Assembly (NCBI RefSeq): GCF_042648805.1
Contig: NZ_JBHRXZ010000003.1
Span: 1 to 64,000, forward strand
From: Azomonas tarimensis
Lineage (GTDB): Bacteria > Pseudomonadota > Gammaproteobacteria > Pseudomonadales > Pseudomonadaceae
Length of the DNA: 64,000 nt
Reading direction: 5' to 3'
Position 1 is the first letter of the stretch. Every line of letters begins with the position of its first letter. The translations under genes were made by a program, and so were the position numbers. The notes under the pieces are model-generated. The model made no database searches, was not told the origin of the DNA, and worked only from the letters and a program-made list of their open reading frames with translations. Below are positions 1 to 8,898 of this stretch, piece by piece.

Positions 1-261
1 TTTGGGCTCGGAAAAACAGATGCTGCCGATGCCGCCAGTGCTCCCCTACGGCCAAGCAGGGGAAAACAGGGCTGCGCCGCACCAAATTCCAGTCCCGTCG
101 ACGATTCACGCATAGCCAAGCACTGAGCCGGTTGCCTGATCGAATTCTTGGAGCCCCCCCTTCTTCTAACGGGTGCGACCACATGAAACCGTGATCCGGC
201 GAACGGCGCGGAGAATTAATGCCAACTCGTCTACACTAGCGTTTTGGCTTGAACAGTTCCG

Positions 262-936
262 ATGCAATGCAATGCCGGGTCCGGCCCCGCCCCCAATCCC
301 CCTGTGCTTTCGCCACTACCGCCTCTTGAGCAGCTCGCAGCCTGCCCCGAGTGCGATTTGCTGATGGCCAAGCCCATGCTGAGTCCCGGCCAGAAGGCGC
401 AATGTCCGCGCTGTGGCTATCAACTGTTCGCGGCGCATTCCCGGATTGTCGAGCGCAGCCTGGCTCTGGTGATTGCGGCACTCTTGTTGTTCATTCCAGC
501 CAATTTTCTGCCGATCATGCAGCTCAGCCTGCTGGGTCGAACGACCTATGAAACGGTGTGGAGTGGGGTGATCAGCCTTTACCAGAGCAATATGCGGGGC
601 ATAGCGCTGATCGTTTTTCTCTGCAGCATGGCGGTGCCTTTGCTGAAACTGCTGTGCCAGCTCGCTGTACTGTTGAGTATCCGCACCGGCCAAGGCAGGC
701 GGTACGGGCTGTTCCTTTATCGTAGCTACCACCATATGCGGGTCTGGGGGATGCTGGAGGTCTATCTCCTGGGCATCCTGGTCTCCATCATCAAGCTCAA
801 GGGTATGGCCGAGCTGGGCCTCGGGTTTGGTCTGCTCTGCTTTGTGGCGTTGCTGTTGGTCCAGCTGTGGCTGGAGGTGATCATGTCTCCTCAACAGATC
901 TGGGAAGCGTTGTCGGATCCCCATGCGCGCGCTTGA
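262..936 (+). CDS. pqiA: PqiA/LetA-family inner-membrane protein, first copy
   Basis: A 224-residue paraquat-inducible-protein-A-type membrane protein. Cys28, Cys31, Cys48 and Cys51 form a CxxC...CxxC zinc-ribbon-like pair ahead of about four membrane segments (roughly residues 66-86, 113-137, 163-180 and 187-206). Family members (PqiA, YebS/LetA) are inner-membrane partners of MCE proteins that bridge the periplasm and are linked to lipid movement between membranes. E. coli LetA carries two such units in one polypeptide. Here the second unit is the next gene, which overlaps this one by 14 bases. The start has no clear Shine-Dalgarno sequence, so the N-terminus is uncertain; the cysteine region fixes the frame. 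Confidence 0.85.
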   Translation: MQCNAGSGPAPNPPVLSPLPPLEQLAACPECDLLMAKPMLSPGQKAQCPRCGYQLFAAHSRIVERSLALVIAALLLFIPANFLPIMQLSLLGRTTYETVWSGVISLYQSNMRGIALIVFLCSMAVPLLKLLCQLAVLLSIRTGQGRRYGLFLYRSYHHMRVWGMLEVYLLGILVSIIKLKGMAELGLGFGLLCFVALLLVQLWLEVIMSPQQIWEALSDPHARA

Positions 937-1531
937 TGCAGGTCTGGTCCTCTGCCATGAGTGTCATCAGCTCAATCGTCTCGTGCGTCCACAGGGGCAG
1001 CGTTGTCTTCGTTGCGGCGCGCATATCCATCCCCGCAGGCCTGCCAGTATCGCCAAGACCTGGGCGTTGCTGATCACAGCCGTGCTGCTCTACCTGCCCG
1101 CAAACCTCCTGCCGATCATGACCCTCCGCTCGTTCGGTCGAGGTAGCCCGGACACCATCATCACGGGCGTCGTGGCGCTGGCTCAGCACGGCATGCTGCC
1201 GATCGCTGCGGTGGTGTTTATCGCCAGTATCCTGGTGCCGACCTTCAAGCTCGTGGGGATCGCCCTGCTGCTGGTATCGGTCCAGCGCCGTCAGCGCCTG
1301 TCTCCTCGGCAGCGGATACTCATGTTTCGCTTCATCGAGTGGATCGGCAGGTGGTCGATGCTCGATATCTTCGTGATCGCCATTCTTGTTGCCGTCGTCA
1401 ACTTCGGCAGTATCGCAAGCGTCGAGGCAGGCTTCGGCGCTGTGGCCTTTGCCGCCGTGGTGATCCTGACAATGCTCGCCGCCCTCACTTTCGATCCCAG
1501 ACTGATCTGGGACAACACGGAGTCCCCATGA
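923..1531 (+). CDS. pqiA: PqiA/LetA-family inner-membrane protein, second copy
   Basis: A 202-residue paralogue of the preceding gene with the same plan: Cys11, Cys14, Cys28 and Cys31 as a zinc-ribbon-like pair, then about four hydrophobic helices. It overlaps the upstream gene by 14 bases, and its TGA overlaps the ATG of the MCE gene (ATGA at 1528), so the three genes look translationally coupled. The two proteins probably form together the equivalent of the single two-domain LetA of enterics. This is inference from domain content and gene order; transport itself is not shown by the sequence. Confidence 0.85.
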   Translation: MRALDAGLVLCHECHQLNRLVRPQGQRCLRCGAHIHPRRPASIAKTWALLITAVLLYLPANLLPIMTLRSFGRGSPDTIITGVVALAQHGMLPIAAVVFIASILVPTFKLVGIALLLVSVQRRQRLSPRQRILMFRFIEWIGRWSMLDIFVIAILVAVVNFGSIASVEAGFGAVAFAAVVILTMLAALTFDPRLIWDNTESP

Positions 1532-3828
1532 GTGATCTGCCGGTCGCCGACACGCGTCCTTCCTCCAACTGGTCCGCCATCTGGGTGCTTCCGCTCATTG
1601 CCCTGCTGATCGGCGCCTGGCTGGCATGGCAGGCCTATGCCGAGCGGGGTATCCAGATCCAGTTGCACTTCGAAAGCGGCGAAGGAATCGAGGTCGGCAA
1701 GACCCAGGTCGTCTACAAGGGCATGTCGATCGGCGCGGTACGTGACCTTGCGCTGGATGACGGGCCGGCGGGCGGGGTAGTGGCAACGCTCCAGATGAAC
1801 CGGGAAACGGAGGCGTATCTGCGGGAGAACACGCGCTTCTGGCTGGTCCGGCCGAGCGTTACCCTTGCGGGTATCAGTGGCCTGGAAACGCTGGTTTCCG
1901 GAAACTACATCGGCGTCAGTCCGGGAGACGGCGAGCCGGCGCGGGAGTTCACAGCGCTGGCCGAGGAGCCGCCCCTGTCCGATCGTACCCCGGGCCTTCA
2001 CCTCACGCTCAAGGCTGATCGACTCGGTTCACTGAGCCGTGGAAGTCCGGTCTTTTACAAGCAGATTCAGGTTGGCCAGGTGAAGCAGTACCTCCTTGGC
2101 GAGGATCAGCGCACCATCGAGGTCAAGATCGTCGTCGAGCCGGCTTACGCATCACTGGTGCGCAAGCACACCCGCTTCTGGAACGCCTCCGGTATCACGG
2201 TAGACGCCGGCTTGTCCGGGCTGAAGATCCGTACCGAATCGCTCTCCAGCATCGTTGCGGGTGGCATCGCCTTTGCCACTCCCGAGCATCGCAAGGATAG
2301 TCCGCCCACCGATCCGGTGTTCCCCTTCCGGCTGTACGAGGATTTCGAGGCGGCCCAGACCGGGATCAAGACGCTGGTACGCCTGACCGACTTCGAAGGT
2401 CTGCAGGCAGGGCGCACGCCCGTGATGTACAAGGGCATGCAGGTGGGAACCCTCAAGACCTTAGGTGTCGATCCGGACCTCGCGGGCGCCACGGCGGAGC
2501 TCACCATGGACCCGATGATGGAAGGGTCGCTCGTGGAAGGTACCGACTTCTGGGTGGTAAAGCCTTCGGTATCGCTGGCTGGGATCAATGGTCTCGAAGC
2601 CTTGGTCAAGGGCAACTTCATTGCGATCCGGCCTGGCGAGCGCGATGCGCCCAGCAAGCGCGATTTTGACGCCAGGACCAAGGCTCCGCCTTTGGATATT
2701 CGGGCCCCGGGCAAGCATCTGGTGCTCCTGACCGACAGCCTGGGCTCTCTCGACGTCGGGAGTCCCGTACTGCATCGGCAGATCAGGGTAGGTTCTGTGC
2801 AGAGCTATCAGTTTTCACGCGATCAACAGCGTGTAGTAGTGGGCGTGCATATCGAGCCGCCCTACGAGAGCTTGGTCAACAGCTCGACACGCTTCTGGAA
2901 TGCCAGCGGGGTGTCGGTTTCCGGAGGGCTGTCCGGAATCGAAGTGCGCAGTGAATCCTTGCAGAGCTTGCTGGCAGGCGGCATCGCCTTCGAGACGCCC
3001 GACCCGCTGGCTGGAGAGGGACGGCGCGTCGAGCGTTACACCCTGCATCGGGACCGCGATGCAGCGTTGCGTCAGGGCGAGCCTATCAGCATTCGGGTCG
3101 CACGCGGTGATGGCCTGTCAGTTGGCACGCCCATTCGTTTCCGCGGCATCGAGGTGGGCAAGGTGGAGAGCGTGGCGCTCACCGAGGACTTGCAGGCGGT
3201 GACGCTGGGGGTGCGTATCAGCGAGGCGGTGGAGGCGGTCACCCGTGCGGACAGCCAGTTCTGGGTGGTGCGCCCCGAGCTGGGCCTTATGCGAACCGCC
3301 AATCTCGACACCCTGGTGACTGGGCCTTATCTGGAAGTCCGGCCTGGAAAGCCTGGCGCGACGGCCGCGAAGGACTTCACCGGCCTTGCACAGGCGCCTG
3401 TGGAGCCAGAGGGCGAGGGCTTGAGACTGACCCTCAGTGCCGCCCGTCTGGGTTCGATCAAGGTTGGGAATTCGGTGACCTATCGCGGGGTGGTGGTTGG
3501 CCGGGTGGTGGGCCATGCGCTCGGCCCCAATGGCGACCGGGTGCTCATTCGCGCTCTGATTGAGCCGGCTTATGCCACGCTGGTGCACACGGGGAGCCGT
3601 TTCTGGGAAACCAGTGGCATCGGTGTCGACATCAGCCTGCTCAAGGGCGCTCGGCTGCGCACCGAGTCGCTGGAATCCCTGATCGAAGGCGGTATCGCCT
3701 TTGCGACCCCGGAGGGGGATCAGATGGGTAATCGCGCGCTATCGGGGCAGACCTTCGCGCTGTTTCGCGAGGCCAGGGACGAGTGGCTCGACTGGGCCCC
3801 GAAGATCCGGGTGGGGAATGGCGAGTAG
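1528..3828 (+). CDS. pqiB: LetB/PqiB-type MCE protein with six MCE repeats
   Basis: A 766-residue protein with one N-terminal membrane anchor (residues about 17-37) followed by six tandem MCE (MlaD-type) repeats beginning near residues 41, 156, 282, 395, 519 and 631. Odd and even repeats differ: the even ones share a longer form with an RFWxxSG-like segment and an ESLxSLxxGGIAF-like ending, so the array reads as three pairs. MCE proteins stack into tubes across the periplasm for lipid transfer. E. coli PqiB has three repeats and LetB seven; six places this one between them. The ATG at 1528 was chosen because it overlaps the upstream stop and keeps the anchor intact. Confidence 0.9.
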   Translation: MSDLPVADTRPSSNWSAIWVLPLIALLIGAWLAWQAYAERGIQIQLHFESGEGIEVGKTQVVYKGMSIGAVRDLALDDGPAGGVVATLQMNRETEAYLRENTRFWLVRPSVTLAGISGLETLVSGNYIGVSPGDGEPAREFTALAEEPPLSDRTPGLHLTLKADRLGSLSRGSPVFYKQIQVGQVKQYLLGEDQRTIEVKIVVEPAYASLVRKHTRFWNASGITVDAGLSGLKIRTESLSSIVAGGIAFATPEHRKDSPPTDPVFPFRLYEDFEAAQTGIKTLVRLTDFEGLQAGRTPVMYKGMQVGTLKTLGVDPDLAGATAELTMDPMMEGSLVEGTDFWVVKPSVSLAGINGLEALVKGNFIAIRPGERDAPSKRDFDARTKAPPLDIRAPGKHLVLLTDSLGSLDVGSPVLHRQIRVGSVQSYQFSRDQQRVVVGVHIEPPYESLVNSSTRFWNASGVSVSGGLSGIEVRSESLQSLLAGGIAFETPDPLAGEGRRVERYTLHRDRDAALRQGEPISIRVARGDGLSVGTPIRFRGIEVGKVESVALTEDLQAVTLGVRISEAVEAVTRADSQFWVVRPELGLMRTANLDTLVTGPYLEVRPGKPGATAAKDFTGLAQAPVEPEGEGLRLTLSAARLGSIKVGNSVTYRGVVVGRVVGHALGPNGDRVLIRALIEPAYATLVHTGSRFWETSGIGVDISLLKGARLRTESLESLIEGGIAFATPEGDQMGNRALSGQTFALFREARDEWLDWAPKIRVGNGE

Positions 3829-3854
3829 TCCCGCCGCGAACGGGACCCACTCCT

Positions 3855-6713
3855 TCAAGACATGACCGGGGTGACTGCTGGCTCGCTGTGTTGCTCGCCA
3901 GAGCCGGGCTCGGCTGGCGCCTGCCGACGACGGATGAATTTCCAGTCCGCCTCGTCGATGTAGATCCCGTCAGGGCCGCTGCCCCCCTCCAGATCGATGG
4001 CGACTTCGGCGGACACCTGGGGCTTCACCGAGGCGAGAATCGGCACGAAGCCGAGCTGCAGGCTGGTCTCGATCAGGGCCTGCTGGTTGCGCTCGTCGAT
4101 GTCGGCCGCCTCGTCCAGATAGTAGGGCAGGCGGATGCGTCCGGCCTGCTCTCGATCCATCAGATGCAGCAGCAGGTACATGTTGGTCAGCGCCTTGATG
4201 GTCATGGTGGTGCCATTGGAGGCGGCACCGTCGATGTCGGTATGGATCACCGGTTGGCCGCCCACCTTGGTGAGTTCAAAGGCCAGCTCGAAAAGATCGC
4301 GCAAGCCAAGCTGGTTATTGTTGGCCGCGACCAGGCGGGCCAGGTATTCCTTGGCCTGTTCGTTGCGGGCGTCACGGTCGTCGCTCTGGCCGAAATCGAA
4401 CACCGACAGGGTCTCGCCCTGTTCGTACTGACCTGCGCTGTGGATGATCTGGTCGATATGCTTGAGCGCCTCGCGATTGGGTGACAGGGCGATGCGGAAG
4501 CTTTGCAGGTTGGATACCTGGCGCTTGTTGATCTCGCGATTGAACATCGCCAGTTGATGCTCGAGGCTGTCGTAGTCGTTGCGAATGTTGCGCAATGTGC
4601 GGGCGATGTCGGTGACCGCCGCGCGACGCGCCTTGGCCAGGGTCAGGGCTTCGTCCTGGCGGTGGGCGTAGGCGTTGACCAACAGCTGCGCGCGCCGCTC
4701 GGGGTCGTCCTCATTGTCGAATTTGGCCACCCCTTTCAGGCGCACCTGGGCATAGAGCGCCTCGATCTGCCCGTCCATGCGCTGCAGCGCCTGCCAAGTG
4801 TCCTGATAGTCGTTGAGCAGCGGCAGGAGGTTGTCCAGCGAGTCGTCCATCGGGTCCATGCACGGGGTGCCGAAGGGCAGGCTGGCAGGCAGCAACTGGC
4901 GACGGCGCAGGGCGTCTTCCAGGGTGCGCTCCTTGGCTTCGAGGTCGGCCAGTTGGCGGCCCACCAGTTGCAGCTTGGCGGAGATCTGCTGCACGCGCTC
5001 GGTAAAGGCGTCGCTGGCGCGCTTCAGTTCGTCCTGCGCGGCTTCGGCTTCGGCCAGTTGCTCCAGCCTGGCGGCTTCCTGGGCGGCCAGGGTCTGGCAG
5101 CGGCGGAAGTCTTCCAGAGCCTTCTGTGCATCGAGCACCTGTCGGTAGAACGCCTCGGCCTGGGTCTTGCTGGCCGCGCGGTCGGCGGTCACCGCCTGCT
5201 GGGCCTTGAGCTGCTTGAGCTCGCGGTCGAGGCGATCCTTCTGGTCGAGCAGGGCGGTGCGGTCGGCCAGCGCCTGCGGCTCCGGTGGTTCGATGCCGGA
5301 CAGGTCGACGGACAGTCCCGGCACCTCGAAGCGGTCACCTTTGAATCTACTGAGTACGGCCTCGACTGCACCTACCCAGTTGTCGCCCTCGGCCTGGATG
5401 CCTTTTTCGCCGCTCTTGTCGACCAGGGGCAGGCTGAACAGCTGGCCGTTGAACAGCCGCATCAGGCGATCGACATCCTGCTGGGAAAACGCTTCGCGCA
5501 GGCGGGAGTAGCTATTGTTGTCGGCGTGGTCGAGCTGCTGCTTGACCGATTTCAGCCGCTGTTCCAGGTCACGCACGCGCTCGTCCAGGTCCCCGCTGGA
5601 GAACTGCCGGGACTGAGCCAGCGCACCGGCCAGCTCGTCGTGGACGTCCTTGGCTGCCAGCAGCTGCTGCTCCAGCACCTGTACGTCGTCGACCAGTGCA
5701 AAACGATTCTTCAGCACCGCCAGTTCGCCCAGCCAGCGCTGGGTTTCGCTGATCTCCCGCTCCAGGCGCATCAGCTCGGAGGTCGAGCTGCGCTGTTCCT
5801 GCTGCAGGCCGTCCTGCTCGCGGCGGTAATGCTCGGCCTGGATCACCAGCTCCTCCCTGCGCGCGCCGGCATAGTCCTGCCAGGCGCCGAGCAGGGCGTC
5901 GAGCAGTGGCGAAAGGCGATGCAGTTTACCGCGCAGCAGGTCGCGCTGGGCGACCCCTGAGGCCAGCGCCTCGATCAGCGGGCCGGCGGCGACCAGGGCC
6001 TGGTAGTCCTGCTCCATGCGCCTGACGTCACGAAAGGCTTCCTCGGTAGCGGCAATGTAGTCGACGCTTCCTGAGCGCAGGCTGTGCTCGAAGGCGTCGA
6101 GAAACAATTGCTTGAGCTTCGCAGCGGTGATTTCCCGCATGTGCAGCAGGTTGATGAAGAGGGCGCGAAAGGTCTTGAGACTCTGCTCACTGGTGGATCG
6201 CAGGGGAATCAGGGTCAGGTCCAGCGGGATGGCGGTGTGCCCGCCCATCAGCAGGCGCCTCAGTTCCTCGGGTTTCACTTCATGGGCCTTGATGCCCTGG
6301 CGCTCGAGATTGGCGAACAGCTCGCGCTGGCGCAGGCAACTGCCTCCGCGCTGGTAATGGTCAAGGTCCAGCTTGCCGCGATAGGCAAAGAACTGATGGC
6401 CAAAGCCGCCGCCCGGTCCACGGCCCGCCACGCCGATGACATGGGGGCCATGGGCGAGCGCCAGTTCCACCAGGATGTAACTGGTGTCGCTGGCGAAGTA
6501 GAAACGCCGCGATTGTTCCAGGCTGTACTTGCCAAAGCTCATGTCGGACATGCGCGCCAGTATCGGAAACTGCAGCGCATTGATAGACGCCGACTTGCCG
6601 AGGTTGTTGGCACCATAGACCGATAGCGGCGTCTCCAGCGGGAACAGGCCCAGGCTGTAGCCGGCGGTGTTGAGCAGCGCGAAGCGGCGGATGCCGTAGC
6701 GTTCCCGGGTCAT
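3855..6713 (-). CDS. mksB: MksB, SMC-like ATPase of the MksBEF condensin
   Basis: A 952-residue SMC/MukB-like ATPase, the motor of the MksBEF chromosome-organising complex. A P-loop GANNLGKS occupies residues 34-41; a long coiled-coil-rich middle is interrupted near its centre by a hinge-like segment; a C-terminal Walker-B-like stretch (YYLDEAADID) completes the ATPase head. It is the last gene of the operon and overlaps mksE by 4 bases. It is shorter than MukB (about 1,480 residues), as expected for MksB. No mksG/jetD-type nuclease gene follows; the next gene is the convergent MCE gene. Confidence 0.9.
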   Translation of the reverse strand: MTRERYGIRRFALLNTAGYSLGLFPLETPLSVYGANNLGKSASINALQFPILARMSDMSFGKYSLEQSRRFYFASDTSYILVELALAHGPHVIGVAGRGPGGGFGHQFFAYRGKLDLDHYQRGGSCLRQRELFANLERQGIKAHEVKPEELRRLLMGGHTAIPLDLTLIPLRSTSEQSLKTFRALFINLLHMREITAAKLKQLFLDAFEHSLRSGSVDYIAATEEAFRDVRRMEQDYQALVAAGPLIEALASGVAQRDLLRGKLHRLSPLLDALLGAWQDYAGARREELVIQAEHYRREQDGLQQEQRSSTSELMRLEREISETQRWLGELAVLKNRFALVDDVQVLEQQLLAAKDVHDELAGALAQSRQFSSGDLDERVRDLEQRLKSVKQQLDHADNNSYSRLREAFSQQDVDRLMRLFNGQLFSLPLVDKSGEKGIQAEGDNWVGAVEAVLSRFKGDRFEVPGLSVDLSGIEPPEPQALADRTALLDQKDRLDRELKQLKAQQAVTADRAASKTQAEAFYRQVLDAQKALEDFRRCQTLAAQEAARLEQLAEAEAAQDELKRASDAFTERVQQISAKLQLVGRQLADLEAKERTLEDALRRRQLLPASLPFGTPCMDPMDDSLDNLLPLLNDYQDTWQALQRMDGQIEALYAQVRLKGVAKFDNEDDPERRAQLLVNAYAHRQDEALTLAKARRAAVTDIARTLRNIRNDYDSLEHQLAMFNREINKRQVSNLQSFRIALSPNREALKHIDQIIHSAGQYEQGETLSVFDFGQSDDRDARNEQAKEYLARLVAANNNQLGLRDLFELAFELTKVGGQPVIHTDIDGAASNGTTMTIKALTNMYLLLHLMDREQAGRIRLPYYLDEAADIDERNQQALIETSLQLGFVPILASVKPQVSAEVAIDLEGGSGPDGIYIDEADWKFIRRRQAPAEPGSGEQHSEPAVTPVMS

Positions 6714-7384
6714 GCGTCAAGCTCCTGTTCTTCGGCGATGGCGCGGGCCAGGGCCTGTTCCTCGGATTCATCCTGGACAACCGAGGGTCGGATCTCCTCC
6801 GGCTCGTCGGCCAGCACCGGCGCCGGCAAGGGCAGATCGCTGTGCAGCGCGGCGGCGAGGTCACGGTCCTGCTGCACCGAGAGGCAGACATCGAGGAAAC
6901 GGTGCATCGGCGGCAGGAAGCGGTAGACGCCGGCTTCCTCGGCGGCAAAACCGAGCTGGGTCAGGCGGCGCAGGATCTTCTCCTCCAGCTCCTCCTGGCT
7001 TTCCACCTCGGCCTGCAGGAACAGGTCTCGGTACTTGTCCAGGAGCGCCGGCAGCTCGTCACGTCCCAGGCTGCCGCCATCGAGCACCGCCAGCGGGTCG
7101 CGGCCCTGGTCGGCCAGGTGCTCGACAAGGATGAAGGTGAACAGCGCCAGGCGCTGGGCGGTCTTGTTCACCTGCGCCCCCATCTGTTCAGGGACAAAGT
7201 AGTAGAAGCCGCGGGTGTCGCAGACCAGTTCGAAGCCCAGCGCCTTGAACAGCGCTCGATACGCGTCCTGCAGGTTGGACAGCTGGGCGTAGAGTTCCGG
7301 ATCACGGCGACTGACGTGGAAACCCTTCAAAAGCTCGCGGAAGATGGACGCAAGCTGGGGCATTTCCTTGAGGTCTATGTTCAT
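6710..7384 (-). CDS. mksE: MksE, accessory subunit of the MksBEF condensin
   Basis: A 224-residue protein, mostly helical with a strongly acidic C-terminal tail. It matches the size and position of MksE, the winged-helix (KITE-like) subunit that binds the kleisin MksF and regulates the MksB ATPase. The identification leans on the operon: it is the middle gene between a kleisin-like protein and an SMC-like ATPase, and overlaps the latter by 4 bases. The start at 7384 is preceded by the REP-like region that separates it from mksF. Confidence 0.85.
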   Translation of the reverse strand: MNIDLKEMPQLASIFRELLKGFHVSRRDPELYAQLSNLQDAYRALFKALGFELVCDTRGFYYFVPEQMGAQVNKTAQRLALFTFILVEHLADQGRDPLAVLDGGSLGRDELPALLDKYRDLFLQAEVESQEELEEKILRRLTQLGFAAEEAGVYRFLPPMHRFLDVCLSVQQDRDLAAALHSDLPLPAPVLADEPEEIRPSVVQDESEEQALARAIAEEQELDA

Positions 7385-7408
7385 GCGTGTAGCTCACAGG
7401 CAGTCGTA

Positions 7409-7497
7409 GGGCGGATGGCCGCCCCGCGGAAAACGGCGAACTTTCCCGCCGAGTGATTCGGTGTGGCCAGGGGTGGACAAGCGAAGCGTTGCCACCC
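7409..7497. repeat. REP-like inverted pair between mksF and mksE
   Basis: Two palindromes lie in the 124-base gap inside the mks operon. The first has arms GGGCGG (7409-7414) and CCGCCC (7419-7424); the second has arms GGGTGG (7471-7476) and CCACCC (7492-7497) around a GC-rich imperfect inner stem. Read outward from each, the sequences begin GTAGGGcGG and ACAGGGtGG, so they face each other like a REP doublet. The second resembles the GGGTGGACAAGCG-type palindromes I recall from Pseudomonas stutzeri-group genomes. Such stems in an operon could affect mRNA stability between the two genes. Confidence 0.55.
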
Positions 7498-7508
7498 TGT
7501 CGGGTCAC

Positions 7509-8747
7509 TCATTCGGGCCGGCCCGCCAGCGCGTAGGAGGCGAGGTCGACCCGGTGCTCCCGGGTCAGGTATTCGCGGCGTTCGAGTCGTTCGCGCTGGA
7601 AGCGGCCGTCACGCGACAGCCGCGAAAACCAGTAGAGCAGTTCGTCGGTGGCACCCTCCGGCTCCTGCTCCAGCAGCCAGGCCATCAGGTCCGGTAGAGG
7701 CAGTGCCTGCTCGCAGCGCGACAGCATTTCGCGGGCGGTACGGGGCGCCACGCTTGATTGCCCCGTGCGCTTGCCTTCTGCCGTGGGAAACTGAGCAGGC
7801 TTGGATTCGAAGCGGGCAAGGGCGTATACATAGGCCTCGACCTGCGAGGCGCTGCCAAGAAAGGTGCCTTGTGGGCGGGTGAACAATGGCAGCGAGGCCT
7901 GCGGCACGGCGTCCAGTCCACGCTTGCGGATGGCCGACAGCGCCAGCGCGGCACCACGGGTCACGGCGTTGTGCCGGCGCGCTTCTTCTCGCAGTGGCAG
8001 CAGCAGTTCGCGGGCCCCGCGCAGGGTCAGCTGGGCAGTAGTCTGCATCTCCAGAATGCGCGCATGGGTACGCAGGAGCAGGTCGTCGTCGACGAGCTGG
8101 CCAAGTCGCGATTGCTCATTCAACAACCTGAGCAAGACCTGTTCGACCCGGCGCACGCCCTGCTCGAAGGCACCTTCGGCCGCGACCAGCGCAATCATCG
8201 GCTCGACATATTCGTCCCAGGTCGCCAGCACCTCGGCGTAGCGCTGGCGCAGCGGGATCTGGCGATCGCTGGTCTTGGCCCGCTCGGCGACCCTGAGCAG
8301 GGCCTGCTCATCATTGTCGAGCTTCTTCAAGACGTCACGTACGCGCATGTCCAGCAAGCGCAGCTGGCGCGCCAGATCCTGGCTGTCGCGGATCTCGAAA
8401 GCGTCCTGTATGTGTCCGGCCAGACGTTCCAGGTGGCGCAAATAAGCCTCGATTTCGAGACACAGACCGAGGCGATGCTCACGGCGCAGATAGGCAAGGA
8501 AATCATGGATCTGTGCGTTGAGCTCGAAACGGTTGGGGCTCTTGGCGACCGGCACCAGGATGTCCAGCCGGATCCACAGGTCGAGCAGTGCAGTCACCTC
8601 GGTCGGGCTGCTGCCTGGCATCGCGCCGGCGACCTGAGCGCGCAGTTCGATCAAACTCAGGGTGCCGCTATCGAAGCGTTCGCAGAGCGGCTCGAGAAAG
8701 GACCAGTGTTCGGCCAGGGCACGCAGGACGCGTTTGGGATCAATCAT
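7509..8747 (-). CDS. mksF: MksF, kleisin subunit of the MksBEF condensin
   Basis: A 412-residue largely helical protein with MukF-like features: an N-terminal winged-helix-like region, a long helical middle and a C-terminal region. It is the first gene of the order F-E-B typical of Pseudomonas mks operons. The complex compacts and helps segregate the chromosome. The start at 8747 (MIDPKRVLR...) was preferred to a longer reading because the extra 27 residues are Arg/Ser/Pro-rich and run into the divergent promoter region of leuA. Confidence 0.85.
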   Translation of the reverse strand: MIDPKRVLRALAEHWSFLEPLCERFDSGTLSLIELRAQVAGAMPGSSPTEVTALLDLWIRLDILVPVAKSPNRFELNAQIHDFLAYLRREHRLGLCLEIEAYLRHLERLAGHIQDAFEIRDSQDLARQLRLLDMRVRDVLKKLDNDEQALLRVAERAKTSDRQIPLRQRYAEVLATWDEYVEPMIALVAAEGAFEQGVRRVEQVLLRLLNEQSRLGQLVDDDLLLRTHARILEMQTTAQLTLRGARELLLPLREEARRHNAVTRGAALALSAIRKRGLDAVPQASLPLFTRPQGTFLGSASQVEAYVYALARFESKPAQFPTAEGKRTGQSSVAPRTAREMLSRCEQALPLPDLMAWLLEQEPEGATDELLYWFSRLSRDGRFQRERLERREYLTREHRVDLASYALAGRPE

Positions 8748-8898
8748 CAGAGGGGCGCTGGAAAAAAGGCGAATTGTACCCCAAGGCAGCCGGTGGCCAT
8801 CAGGCCGAAACGATTGCCGGCGCAGCACGCGACTTCCCGCTCAGCCGCTTTCCCTGCCACAATTCCACTATTCCGCCCTGATAGCTGGAGCGCCAGAC

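Noticed and set aside
1..261. A gene in the first 261 bases
   Set aside because: Only short frames with no recognisable product occur; a TACACT at 232-237 might be a -10 element for the first gene but lacks a good -35.
4503..5960. A 485-codon frame antisense to mksB
   Set aside because: It mirrors the Leu/Gln/Glu-rich coiled coil of MksB, has no recognisable domain, and mksB itself has clear ATPase motifs.
3855..8747. Reading the mks genes as a Wadjet (JetABCD) defence system
   Set aside because: The nuclease component JetD/MksG is missing on both sides and the neighbours are housekeeping genes.
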